A program made the translations under genes and the position numbers. Of a stretch of DNA of 64,000 nucleotides, positions 22,606-32,158 are shown piece by piece. Below the pieces are notes generated by a model, which did not search any database, was not told the origin of the DNA, and worked only from the letters and a program-made list of their open reading frames with translations. The DNA comes from Mycoplasmatales bacterium (GTDB lineage Bacteria; Bacillota_I; Bacilli_A; Mycoplasmatales; JABABV01), in assembly GCA_014238055.1 (NCBI GenBank), contig JABABV010000001.1:120938-184937 (forward strand), given 5' to 3'. The first letter of the stretch is position 1; the number at the start of each line of letters is the position of its first letter.

Positions 22606-23169
22606 TTATTTTTTATCTAAAAATTTTCCACTAGGTTTTCAATTACAAGGTACTAATTCACCTGATTTAGCAGCTTTAGAAGCTTTAATTAAACGTAACG
22701 CTTCTTCAGCACTACGACCAACTTCACCATTAGTAACGTATTGAGTTCATAAAATTCCGTCAGGATCGATAATAAATAAACCTCTTCAAGAAATTCCGTT
22801 AACTTCATCATAGACACGATATAATTTAGCGTATTTATGAGTTTTATCAGATGCCATTGGATGATTTATTTTTCCTAAATCACCATTAAATCAATTACGA
22901 TGAGAATGTGTTGAATCTACTGAAACAGCAATTATTTCTGCACCTTCATTGTTAAATTCTGATGTTAAATTTGATAGTTCACGAATTTCAGTCGGACAAA
23001 CGAAAGTAAAGTTTGCTGGATAAAAATATAAAATTGTTCATTTTTTATTTTTCATGTTTTCAGCTAAACTAACTTTACCAAACGTTCCATCTGGTAAGAA
23101 CGCATCCATTTCAAAACTAGGTGCTTTTTTACCGATATAAACTTCTTCTTTAATATGTTTTTTTTCCAT
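22606..23169 (-). CDS. ahpC: 2-Cys peroxiredoxin (AhpC type)
   Basis: 187 residues. The peroxidatic Cys is in FTFVCPTEI (about residue 58), and a second Cys near the C-terminus (ELVPCNWKPSG) fits a resolving Cys. Peroxiredoxins reduce H2O2 and organic peroxides. No AhpF or thioredoxin gene lies next to it, although a flavin reductase-like gene is 2.3 kb away. Four TGA codons are Trp. It has its own extended -10 promoter and a downstream hairpin, so it is probably monocistronic. Confidence 0.92.
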
Positions 23170-23225
23170 TAATAATCTCCTTATTTTAAGCTTTTCGATA
23201 TTTTATTTCGAATAAGTTAATCAAT

Positions 23226-23234
23226 ATTATACCA
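23226..23234 (-). promoter_or_regulatory. Extended -10 promoter element of the peroxiredoxin gene
   Basis: The minus strand reads TGGTATAAT, identical to the element before the RNase J gene. A short imperfect palindrome (TTATTTCGAATAA, near 23202-23215) lies between it and the ATG and might be an operator, but its arms are only 5 bases. Confidence 0.5.
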
Positions 23235-23258
23235 ACATTTTTTAAAAATAACTAATTT

Positions 23259-24257
23259 TTACTTCAATTCTTCACTTGAAATACTTTCTTTAAAATAATT
23301 ATTTTCAAAATTATTAGCGCTAAATCGATCTCAAGCAGCTTGAGCAATCATAGCACCGTTATCAGTGCAATATTGTATTTTAGGAATGATTACTTTAGTA
23401 TCGTGTAAATCGTTAAAAACTTTACGTAAATAACTATTTGCACTAACCCCACCAGCAATTACTAAACTTTTAGAAGGGTATTTTTGGAGAGCTCTTTTAG
23501 TCTTTTTTTGCAATATTGTAATAGCACTATATTGCAACGAAGCTGCCAAATCAGCATCATTAATTAATTCATGCGAACGCATTAATTTATTATATAAATT
23601 AATGAATGAAGATTTTAAACCAGAAAAAGAAAAATCTAAACTATCGTCATCTAAAGGCATTGGTAGTTTATATGCTGGATGACCTTCTCTACTTAGAGCA
23701 TCAATTTTAGGACCACCAGGGTAGCCAAGTTTTAAAATACGAGCAACTTTATCATAACATTCACCAACAGCGTCATCACGAGTAGTTCCTACGATATCAT
23801 AAGAAAAAGCTTCTTTCATATAAACTAATTCAGTATGACCACCAGAAACGATTAAAGCCATTGCTGGATAAATAATTTTATCATCGATATTAGCAGCATG
23901 AATATGCCCTTCTAAATGATGAATTGGCATTAAAGGAATATCTAATGATATTGCTAATGTTTTCGCAAAAATGGCACCTATTTGTAGTGCTCCGATTAAT
24001 CCTGGCGCGAAAGTATAAGCGATCATATCAACTTCGTTTAAAGTAATTTTTGCTTCGTTTAAACTTTCTTGTAAAACATAAGGAAAATTATATTCATGTA
24101 ATCGAGCAGCTAATTCTGGAATCACGCCACCATAATGAACGAATAAATCAATTTGTGATATTAATTTATTAGCGATTAACTTACCATCTTTGATAATGGC
24201 AATCCCAGTTTCATCACAACTAGTTTCGATCGCTAAAATTATTTTTGAAGTTTCCAT
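23259..24257 (-). CDS. tsaD: tRNA N6-threonylcarbamoyladenosine synthase, TsaD subunit
   Basis: A 332-residue ASKHA-fold protein. Markers are ILAIETSCDETGIAI at the start, the metal-binding HHLEGHIHAA (about 110-120), SGGHTELVY, DDAVGECYDKVAR, GYPGGP and CTDNGAMIA. TsaD transfers threonylcarbamoyl from the TsaC product to A37 of ANN-decoding tRNAs, acting with TsaB and TsaE. tsaE, tsaB and tsaD are adjacent here; no tsaC is in the window. The ATG overlaps the tsaB stop by one base. Confidence 0.96.
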
Positions 24258-24808
24258 TATTTCAACTTCCTATAATTTAATTTTTTATGATAATCTAATT
24301 TAAATTTAAAAAAATCTTCTTGAATTTCAAAATGATTTTCTTTAATATGATTAACTAAGTTTGGAAAATTAATTAATAAATTACTATTACTATTTTCTAA
24401 TAACTCACTTAAACGAATCCCTTTGAATTCTCCATTAATAAATTTTGAAGTATAGTAGAATCCACCACGAGCATCAATTTGATGGACACCATCAAATTGA
24501 TAATCTATATAAACTTGAGGACTTTTAATTGTTAAAATAGTTATTTTATCATTTAATAATTTTAATGATTTAGCAAACGCTAAGCTAATTCGCATTCCTG
24601 TATAACTACCAGGACCAATCGCTAAATATAATTTCTTAATTTCACTAACTTTTAAATTACTGCTTTTTAAACATTCATAATAAACTTTAGGGAGCATTTC
24701 GCTATATCGGCGTTCTCCGTTAGTATTTTTTTTAAATAAAAGTTTATAATCGTTATCAAACAAGTATAAACAAAAATTACTATTAGTTGTATCGATAAAA
24801 AGATTCAT
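24257..24808 (-). CDS. tsaB: tRNA t6A biosynthesis protein TsaB
   Basis: 183 residues, short for the family. MNLFIDTTNSNFCLYLFD is the usual start and LAIGPGSYTGMRI (about 62-74) the hallmark. It forms a heterodimer with TsaD. The C-terminal half is diverged and lysine-rich. It sits between tsaE (18 bases upstream) and tsaD (overlapping by one base). Confidence 0.9.
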   Translation of the reverse strand: MNLFIDTTNSNFCLYLFDNDYKLLFKKNTNGERRYSEMLPKVYYECLKSSNLKVSEIKKLYLAIGPGSYTGMRISLAFAKSLKLLNDKITILTIKSPQVYIDYQFDGVHQIDARGGFYYTSKFINGEFKGIRLSELLENSNSNLLINFPNLVNHIKENHFEIQEDFFKFKLDYHKKLNYRKLK

Positions 24809-24826
24809 AATCTTTCTCCTATCAAA

Positions 24827-25255
24827 TTAATGCGCACAAGAACAAATATTGAAAATACGTTGATTTTTATCATTAACTTCAATATCTATGCGGATTGCAT
24901 TTGGAAATTTAACTTCTAAATTACCAGCTCATTCAATTACTGTTAAATTATCAAACATATATTCTAAAAATTCTTCGCCACCACCGTTTAAACGGTAAGC
25001 GTCGATATGAATTAAATATTTAAGTTGAGAATTTGTTAATTCATCTTCATTTATAAGATAACGTTTCATAATATTATAAGTTGGACTTTTGATATATTTT
25101 TTTATATTTAATAATTTACCTAAACATTGTGTAAATGTTGTTTTTCCGCTTCCAAGATCACCATATAGCAAAATTATCTTTCTTTTTTTAAAGGCCGGTA
25201 AGAGTTCTTTTGCTAATTGATAAGTTTCCTTTTCATTTGTAATTATTTTCATCAT
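24827..25255 (-). CDS. tsaE: tRNA t6A biosynthesis ATPase TsaE
   Basis: 142 residues. P-loop YGDLGSGKTTFTQ is at about 31-43, then IKSPTYNIM (switch), HIDAYRL and VIEWAG (the Trp is TGA). TsaE drives the TsaB-TsaD cycle. GGTG lies 10 bases before the first of two adjacent Met codons, so 25252 is an alternative start. Confidence 0.92.
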
Positions 25256-25275
25256 TATTATATTTCACCTATATT

Positions 25276-25284
25276 ATTATATCA
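25276..25284 (-). promoter_or_regulatory. Extended -10 element for tsaE-tsaB-tsaD
   Basis: The minus strand reads TGATATAAT about 20 bases before the ATG. No clear -35. Confidence 0.5.
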
Positions 25285-25358
25285 TTATTTAATAAGTCGT
25301 CATAATTAAAATTATCTAAAACCGAATTTTATTTAACTTTTTTATTTATTCATATTCA

Positions 25359-25387
25359 TTGAGTAAATAAAGATAATATGATAAAAT
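25359..25387 (+). promoter_or_regulatory. Promoter of the flavoprotein gene
   Basis: TTGAGT, 17 bases, TAAAAT preceded by TGA (extended -10). The leader would be about 30 bases, ending in a perfect AGGAGG at 25414-25419. Confidence 0.65.
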
Positions 25388-25424
25388 TATGTAATTATTT
25401 AAACGTAGTATTTAGGAGGTGTAG

Positions 25425-26429
25425 ATTATCGAAGCAACGATTAACGATCTACTCATTATTGGAGCAGGACCTACAGGACTATATAGTGGGACTTATGCCG
25501 GATTAAGAAATTTAAGCGGTATGATCGTTGAAGCTAATGATAGTTATGGAGGACAACCGAAATATCTTTTTGGCGATAAATACGTTTATGACTTTCCTGG
25601 TTTTGTAAAAATTACAGGATTAGAAATTGCTGAAAATCTTTATCAACAATATCTTTATAACGCTCCTGATTTTAAATTAATCTTAAATCAAGATATCGCT
25701 AATATCGAAAGAGATAAAATTACTAATCATTTTATAGTATCTTTTACAAATCAAGAAACTCATATTTTTAAAAAGATCTTAGTAACTAGTGGTAACGGTA
25801 AATTCTCGCCTCGTAAAATGCCAAAATTAGCAAAACAAACATTCGATAATCTGCATTATAAAATTTCTGACAAAATTGATTGTAAAAATAATTTAATTAT
25901 TTTTGGTGGTGGTGATAGCGCAATTGATTGAGCTAATCATTTCCAAGAAAAACATCCAAATATTAATATTTATGTTATCCATCGTCGCGTAGAATTTCGT
26001 GCTAAAACAGCTAACATTAATAAAGCTAAGAAAAATAACATTAAATTTTATAACGGATATCAAGTAGTAGATTTCGTAACTGATAAAAAAAGTGTTAAAA
26101 GTGTTACTATCAAAAACGAAGATCAAACTTTAACATTAACGGCAGATCATTTCATTGTCCAATATGGACAAATTTGTAATCCTCTTAAGAATCCTATTTT
26201 TGACAATATTATTAAAGGTCATTTAAATAAGTTTAAAGTAGATTCAAGACAAGCTACGAACATAGCTGATATTTATGCAGCCGGGTCTTGTTCTACTTTC
26301 GTTGGTAAAACTCATGTAATCAGTTCTGATTTAGGTGATGCTGTTAATGCTATTACTTCAATCGCCAAAGATTTAAACCCTAAACTAAGCCCAATTTTCT
26401 ATACTTCAGTCCTTAAAAATAAAAAGTAA
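25425..26429 (+). CDS. Ferredoxin/flavodoxin-NADP reductase-like flavoprotein (type 2, TrxB-like fold)
   Basis: About 334 residues. FAD-binding GAGPTGLYSGTYAG is near the N-terminus, followed by EANDSYGGQPKYLFG and YDFPGF. NAD(P)H-binding GGGDSAIDWA lies in the middle and IYAAGSCS at the end. The redox CxxC of thioredoxin reductase is missing, so it fits the YumC-type reductase better. No ATG, GTG or TTG can start it: TAG at 25422-25424 is in frame and the next codons are ATT ATC GAA. A perfect AGGAGG is placed for ATT (25425) or ATC (25428). Two TGA codons are Trp. Confidence 0.88.
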
Positions 26430-26456
26430 ATAATCGAAATGATTATTTACTTTTTT
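26426..26456 (+). terminator. Terminator after the flavoprotein gene
   Basis: GTAAATAATC and GATTATTTAC form a 10-bp stem followed by eight T residues. The hairpin includes the flavoprotein stop and the stop of the opposed small membrane protein. Confidence 0.85.
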
Positions 26457-26631
26457 TTCCTGCAACATAGTCGTGGTAACGTTGAACAACTTGAGAATGT
26501 TTATTGATTGAATCTATTATACCTTCTATAAAACCTACAGTTAATAAAATAACTAATAATATAATACCAATGATTAGTAATATTTCAACTATTCGTGTTT
26601 GGTTTTTTATAAAAAATAGAGTTTGTTTCAT
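26443..26631 (-). CDS. Small membrane protein of unknown function
   Basis: 62 residues with one strong hydrophobic helix (about 15-37, V-E-I-L-L-I-I-G-I-I-L-L-V-I-L-L) and a charged C-terminal tail ending in KKSK. No family recognised. ATG 26631 is used; a TTG one codon upstream is possible and is better spaced from AAGGA. It lies 48 bases downstream of tRNA-His on the same strand with no terminator between, so it may be read from the tRNA promoter. Confidence 0.6.
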   Translation of the reverse strand: MKQTLFFIKNQTRIVEILLIIGIILLVILLTVGFIEGIIDSINKHSQVVQRYHDYVAGKKSK

Positions 26632-26679
26632 CAATTATCAAGTTTCCTTTTTCTTTTATTGGCGAATTAAAAATTCAAA

Positions 26680-26757
26680 TGGGGCGAACAACGGGACTCG
26701 AACCCGCGCATGCTGGAACCACAATCCAGTGTGTTAACCGACTTCACCATGCTCGCC
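26680..26757 (-). tRNA. tRNA-His (GTG), with encoded G-1 and CCA
   Basis: The minus strand folds into a full cloverleaf. The acceptor is GCGAGCA/TGTTCGC, the D stem GTG/CAC, the anticodon stem CTGGA/TCCAG around TTGTGGT (anticodon GTG) and the T stem GCGGG/CCCGT around TTCGAGT. Position 8 is T. The extra G at -1 (26757) pairs with C73, the hallmark of tRNA-His, and CCA is encoded. Confidence 0.95.
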
Positions 26758-26781
26758 ATTTTATACAATTTTACCGCCAAT

Positions 26782-26810
26782 ATTATAAAAGATTAATTTT
26801 ATTAAGTCAA
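26782..26810 (-). promoter_or_regulatory. Promoter of tRNA-His
   Basis: The minus strand reads TTGACT, exactly 17 bases, TATAAT. Transcription would start about 20 bases before the tRNA. Confidence 0.82.
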
Positions 26811-26831
26811 TATTTATTTTATATTATTTAA

Positions 26832-28730
26832 TTAGACTACTAATTCAACGATATTTCCGTGATCTTCATTTTCAAAATGTATAATATTTCCAACTGAAGT
26901 TTTATAAATACGATTTTGAAAAAATCAACGACCATCACCATTAAAATTTAAATAGTTATTCCCGTTTCAATTATTATTACCTAGTGCTACTTTTTTAATT
27001 AAATCGTGACTGTTTGGTTCACTAGAATTAGTAGTATTTTTAACAAAATACATGTAGCCACTTTGATCACCAGATAAAAAAGGTTGACTTTGATATGCAA
27101 ATAAATCATCAGTTCGGTGAACTTTATTAATATCAGCATTTTTAGGAGTTGTTGTTTTAGTAGTAGCTTTTAAATTATTTTTAATATTTAAGTTATTAAA
27201 AATATCGCTATAATTTAATTTAGTATAATCTTTATAAGACGTTAAGTGGTCTTTGCCACCTTTGTCAAAAACGACTCAATCATATTTAACGTTAGTGTAA
27301 CCGCCAAAAAAGTAATTGTTGTTATTACGATTTAAAAACGATATTGGTGCTCCATAATTCATTTGTTTTAGCAAATCTCTATATAACTGTAAAGTTTCAG
27401 AATTTTGTTTATAATCAAAATAATTATAGATCGACCCAAGATAATTATACCTTATTGCATAATCTTCGTAAAATCCATTAACTCTACTCGGAACTCCAGC
27501 ATATGAATCAGGAGATATTCCGTTGTTCGATACTGCTAAAGGATCGCATAATGCCATTTGTGTATAATCGCGAACGAGCGCTTCATCATAATCAAGAGCA
27601 TATAACATATTATTTCATGGATAACTAGCGATTGCTGAGTTATCAAAATCACTACTTATTTCTAATTCTGCTGAACTATTATTATTAAATAAATTAGCCA
27701 TTTTATCAACATCAGAAAAAGTTGAATCGGAAGAATTAACCATACTCATTAACGATGAACCCATCAATGATGTCGGCTGATTTGCAAGGGTCATTTTTGG
27801 ATTTAAATCATTAACGTCAGGAATATCATTATTTTTATTTTCTAAATAACCATTAAAAGCATCGTATCAATTACTATATTTATCTTTATTTGCATTTTGA
27901 AAATTAGAAACTATATTATTAGAACTATTAAATTTACGATCATTTAAATATTCATTTATAGATTCTTTATTTCAACCTTCATCGAAAAGGTTTTTAACTT
28001 TTTTACCATCATAATAATAATTTTTACTGTTTATTCTATTGTCAGACTTATTATTATAATTTTTATAATAAGTATTAAATAGATGATGCATATATTCATG
28101 TTGCATCACGTATTCGATATCTTGTTCACGTTCTTGTTGAGTTACAGTATCGATTGAAGTTGCGAATACATTTGTTGGATTTAATCTAATAACATCTTCA
28201 TAAGGAGTATACGTTCCTAAACTATCTGGACCCATATTGGGAGGATCGATATAGATAGTTTTTAAAGTCACTATTTCTGGACCATGAAACATTTCTTTTA
28301 GAAAATAATTTAAATAAAAATCTTTTAAACTATCTTTATTTAAATAAAAACCATCATACTTTATCCCATCACTATCGATATGTTTTTTATATTCTATAAT
28401 TGCAAAATAATTATTTCCTGGAATAGTTAATTCGATCGTTTTACTATTTTCTGTAATCGTTGGTTCGTCTGCTTTCGCATAACTATTAGTATATCTATTT
28501 GGATTTCCATTATTAAAAAAGAAATAGAAAGATAATAAAACAGCAAAAACAATCGCTACAGAAAGTCCTAAAATTATGCCATTATAAAATAAATAATGAC
28601 GTCTTCTTTTTCGAAAGTTATGAGTATCATTATTTAAGCTTTCGATTTTATCATCGATATCGTCGTTTAAATTTATATCTTTTTCTTCTAAATCATTTAC
28701 ATCATTTTTTTTATTATCTTTATTATCCAT
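26832..28730 (-). CDS. Membrane-anchored zinc metalloprotease-like protein (HExxH)
   Basis: 632 residues. An acidic, Asp/Asn-rich cytoplasmic N-terminus of 40 residues is followed by RKRRR and one membrane helix (about 50-72). The remainder should lie outside the cell. A zincin motif HEYMH is at 211-215, and a downstream INEYLND (about 258-264) could supply the third Glu ligand as in gluzincins. The rest is Asn/Tyr-rich. It resembles the mycoplasmal group annotated as MYPU_1760 family metalloproteases, but this is from memory. The ATG is preceded by AGGGGTG, which lies inside a hairpin with the region behind trmB. Several TGA codons are Trp. Confidence 0.7.
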
Positions 28731-28734
28731 AAAT

Positions 28735-28781
28735 AAAATCACCCCTATTTAACTTAATTATAAACTAAATTAGGGTGATTT
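28735..28781 (-). promoter_or_regulatory. Hairpin covering the Shine-Dalgarno of the metalloprotease gene
   Basis: On the minus strand AAATCACCC pairs with GGGTGATTT (with one extra G as a bulge and a few further pairs). The 3' arm contains the AGGGGTG Shine-Dalgarno at 28740-28746. It could act as a weak terminator after trmB or mask the ribosome-binding site. Confidence 0.5.
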
Positions 28782-28786
28782 CGCAA

Positions 28787-29461
28787 TTAGGTAGTGGCAA
28801 CTAATAAGTTGATTTTGATATTTTGTTCCATAAATTTAGCTTCATATTCAGTAATAATATTTTCTTTTGCAAAAGCACTATTCTCTAAATCTAGAGTAAC
28901 TTTTTCAAAATGTCATTTATTATTATTGAAAGTTTCTAAACCGTGGGCAAACAAACTTACATTATCAGTTTTAAAATTAACTTTACCGTTTTCTATTAAT
29001 AAATTTCGATATGTGTCGACGTATCATTGGTCAACTAAACGACGTTTATGATAACGTGATTTCGGTCAAGGATCAGAAAAATTTAAAAAAATGTTAGTAG
29101 CTTTTAAATTTTTTTTAATTAAAAGTTCTGCTACTCAAGAAAAATCGCCAATAAATAAAAAGCAATTTGTTAGATTATTCTCAACGATTCCTTTTAAACA
29201 AAGTGACGCTACTGCTAAATTTTTTTCAAAACCAATAAATAATTTATCACTGTGTTTTTGAGCAAATTGAGTACAAAAGCCTCCCTTACCAGTTCCGATT
29301 TCTAAAACTATCTCTTTAAATTGATTAGCTTTAACTAATAATTTATCGATTACTTCAGCAACTGATTCATCTTTTTCTTTATAAGGATTTTCTAATTGAT
29401 AATGAATTTCTTGATTTTGTTCTAAAAATTTATTAGACCATTTTTTATGACGCATACGCAT
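28787..29461 (-). CDS. trmB: tRNA (guanine(46)-N7)-methyltransferase TrmB
   Basis: 224 residues, class I SAM methyltransferase making m7G46. It begins MRMRHKKWSNKFL, has the SAM-binding VLEIGTGKGGF (about 56), IGFEKN, then NFSDPWPKSRYHKRRL (substrate motif) and NFKTDN. ATG 29461 follows AAGGTG by 11 bases; another in-frame ATG lies two codons on. Six TGA codons are Trp. First of four genes heading toward the metalloprotease, 56 bases before it. Confidence 0.94.
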
Positions 29462-29489
29462 ATTTAAAATCACACCTTTTTATTATATA

Positions 29490-30257
29490 TTATGAAATAA
29501 TTCGTTTAAATAATTCTGTATTACTAGAAGTTACTATAGTAACATGATTTCGTTTTTTCATTGGTACTACTACAATTTCAGTATTTTGTTTTTTTGTTTT
29601 TTTCATGATAAATTTAACATTTTTTTTACTTGAGATCGAAATATCATCTTCACCATAAAAAATTTCTATTTTTTTAAAATTACTTTTTTGTAAATATTTT
29701 TTATTAAAATGTTTTAGTAAAAATATTTTAAAAACTATTTTTCCTAAATATCGCTCTTTAATATTAGAGTTTTTATTATCGCTAGTTGACTTACGCATAC
29801 GAGCATAGCGTTTACGTTGTTGTTTGTTCATACGAAAGAACAATTTTATTTTTTTAGACATAAGTTTTAAATATTTAAATAAAACACTAAAAGCCCCAAC
29901 CGAAAATGCTGGTGCTATAAAAATAACTTTTTTAATATTAGCTTCAGGATGCAATGCTGATAAACGACTAGCCATAACTGCCCCTAAAGAATAGCCGACA
30001 ATAATAATTGGACGATTTAGAGCAATCGTTTCTAAGAATTTTTGTTCAATTATTGCTGTCATTTTTTTTGTATTTAAAGTTTTTTTATCTGCATTATCAA
30101 AATAATCAAAAGTAATTAAGTCTGGTTTTGGGTTTTTTTCTTCTGCTAATCAATCACTGAAATCTTCGTAATTATTTCAAGTAATTGACTTCAAACCATG
30201 AAGAAAGAATATTACTGGTTTTTTATCGTTATTTATATTTAGGTTGTTATTCATCAT
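29490..30257 (-). CDS. Alpha/beta hydrolase (serine esterase/lipase-like)
   Basis: 255 residues. FFLHGLKS near residue 17 is the oxyanion His-Gly, and the nucleophile elbow GYSLG (about 88) holds the catalytic Ser. Asp of FYGEDDISI and His of KRNHVTIV complete a plausible triad. The middle insert is very basic (MNKQQRKRYARMRKS). The substrate is unknown; mycoplasmal relatives are called esterases/lipases. No signal peptide, so cytoplasmic. Four TGA codons upstream are Trp. Two ATGs lie side by side; the first is better spaced from AGGAA. Confidence 0.8.
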
Positions 30258-30275
30258 AATTTAAAATTCCTTTAT

Positions 30276-31025
30276 TTAATTATTTTTATTTCCGAAAAAA
30301 TGATACATCCCAATAGCGCAAGCGATCGCTACGTTTAGAGATTCCACAGCATCATTAATCGTAATTTTTAAATGAGTTTCGACAATATCTAAAATTGATT
30401 TACTAATACCGCTACCTTCATTTCCAAATATTAAAGTTGGATTTGTAATTGTATTTTTTTGTAAAGATTGCGCATTACTACGTAAACTAGTAGCTACGTA
30501 ATTACGTTTAGTTTCAATGATTAAAGTTTCTAAATCAGCATTATCATAAATTAATAAATCGATAAAGGCGCCTTGGCTAGAAAGAACGACTTTACTATTA
30601 AAGACGCTACAACAACCAGCTGATAGAATAATTAAATCAATTCCAAAAGCTTTGGCAGTTCGTAAAATAGTTCCTAAATTACCAGGATCTTGAACTCGAT
30701 CTAAAATCAAAACTTTACTATTATGATCATTTAATATTGTTAATGCTTTTTCACGATCAGAAATTATTGGTTTATTAATTAAAGCAATAATTTTTTGCGG
30801 TGATTTAGTAGTGCTTATTTTTTGTAATACAGCTTCACTAATTAGTTCTGATTCGGGAAATTTAGCAATATCAGTAGTATAAGATTTAACTACTAAGTTT
30901 AACTCTTTTGCTTTAAATACTAAATGTTCACCTTCAACAACTAATTGATTATGAAGATCTTGATATTTACGTTGTTTTAATTTAGTTAAATATTTAACTT
31001 GAGCATTATTTACAGACATGATCAT
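30276..31025 (-). CDS. SpoU-family rRNA/tRNA 2'-O-methyltransferase (TrmH/RlmB-like)
   Basis: 249 residues. An N-terminal substrate-binding domain (VKYLTKLKQRKYQDLHNQ, VVEGEHLV) precedes the SPOUT domain with motif 1 DPGNLGTILRTA (about 112), motif 2 IFGNEGSGIS (about 199) and motif 3 SLNVAIACAIGMY. The whole layout matches the RNA 2'-O-methyltransferases RlmB/TsnR; the exact target base cannot be deduced. AGGTG lies before the ATG. It follows ribF by 19 bases. Confidence 0.88.
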   Translation of the reverse strand: MIMSVNNAQVKYLTKLKQRKYQDLHNQLVVEGEHLVFKAKELNLVVKSYTTDIAKFPESELISEAVLQKISTTKSPQKIIALINKPIISDREKALTILNDHNSKVLILDRVQDPGNLGTILRTAKAFGIDLIILSAGCCSVFNSKVVLSSQGAFIDLLIYDNADLETLIIETKRNYVATSLRSNAQSLQKNTITNPTLIFGNEGSGISKSILDIVETHLKITINDAVESLNVAIACAIGMYHFFGNKNN

Positions 31026-31044
31026 AATTTCACCTCATAATTTA

Positions 31045-31968
31045 TTATATTCTATTTTTTAGAAATCACGCACGAGCTTGTTCAACATCTAATTTTATCG
31101 CATCTTTTAGTTCATCGATAGAATTAAATTTTTTAGGTAGTCTTAACATAACGATTAATTCAAGTTCTATTTTATAATTATAGATATCTTTATCAAAATC
31201 TAAAATATGACTTTCTAAAGCATTTTCAGTTAAATTTTCTAAAGTTGGTTTATTAGAATTAATAATTAATGAAGGGTATTTTAAATTATCAATAATTGTA
31301 TAACCAATATAAATTCCTTGTGAAAATTCTTGATAGTTATGGTCTGGTTTTAAATTAGCTGTCTTATAACCAAGGACGCGGCCTTGTTGTTTACCATAAA
31401 CAACTTTACCAGTTATCGTAAAAGGTTCTCTCATATAGCTATTAGCAATGTTTACAAAGCCATCTGCCAATAGTTCACGTAATAGTGAAGAAGATAATTT
31501 ACGACCATTAGAAACCGTTAAAAAATCAACTACATCAGTTGGCACAATAGCGTTTAAGTCATTTGCAGAAAGTTTATTTTGTTTTCCGCAACGGAAATCT
31601 TTTCCAACTATTAAATGTTTAATATTATATTTTTCAATCAATTCTTTAATAAAGTCTACTCCAGGAGTATTCATTAATTTATCATCAAATTTAATTACAG
31701 TACAGAAATCAATTTCATCTCAAGCAAAAATATCAATACGACGTTCTAGTGGAGTGATAAAACTTGAATCAATATTGTTAATATAACAATATGGACTACG
31801 ATCAAAAGTAATAATTCCTACTTTTCATTTATGTTCAATCGCTAGTTTTTTAGCTTTTTTAACTAACTCACGATGCCCTAAATGATATCCATCAAAATAA
31901 CCAAGTACAAAAACAGTATCTTGTTTTAATTCGTTTGGTTTAGTATTTTCAAATTTAAATACTTTCAT
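31045..31968 (-). CDS. ribF: Bifunctional riboflavin kinase / FAD synthetase
   Basis: 307 residues. The N-terminal nucleotidyltransferase part has LGYFDGYHLGHRELV (about 22-36) and IVGKDFRCG, then SSSLLRELLADG. The C-terminal riboflavin kinase part has GRVLGYKTANL and FSQGIYIGY. It converts riboflavin to FMN and FAD, needed for the flavoprotein at 25.4 kb. One Trp near the C-terminus and several in the first third are TGA. Confidence 0.93.
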
Positions 31969-32158
31969 TAATTAATCACGTTCTTTCCAATTTTAAATTT
32001 ATTAAATATTAAACAATTATATCACAATGATATTAAAGCAAGAATAAATTACTTAAGCAATCTAAAATTATTAAAAGATATTATTTACAAATTTAGCGAA
32101 GAATTCTATAATATCTAATGTTAAAATATAATAAAATTAATATTTAGGAGATTCATTA

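Noticed and set aside
25425-26429. Thioredoxin reductase (trxB).
   Set aside because: The redox-active C-x2-C of TrxB is absent; the ferredoxin-NADP reductase type fits better.
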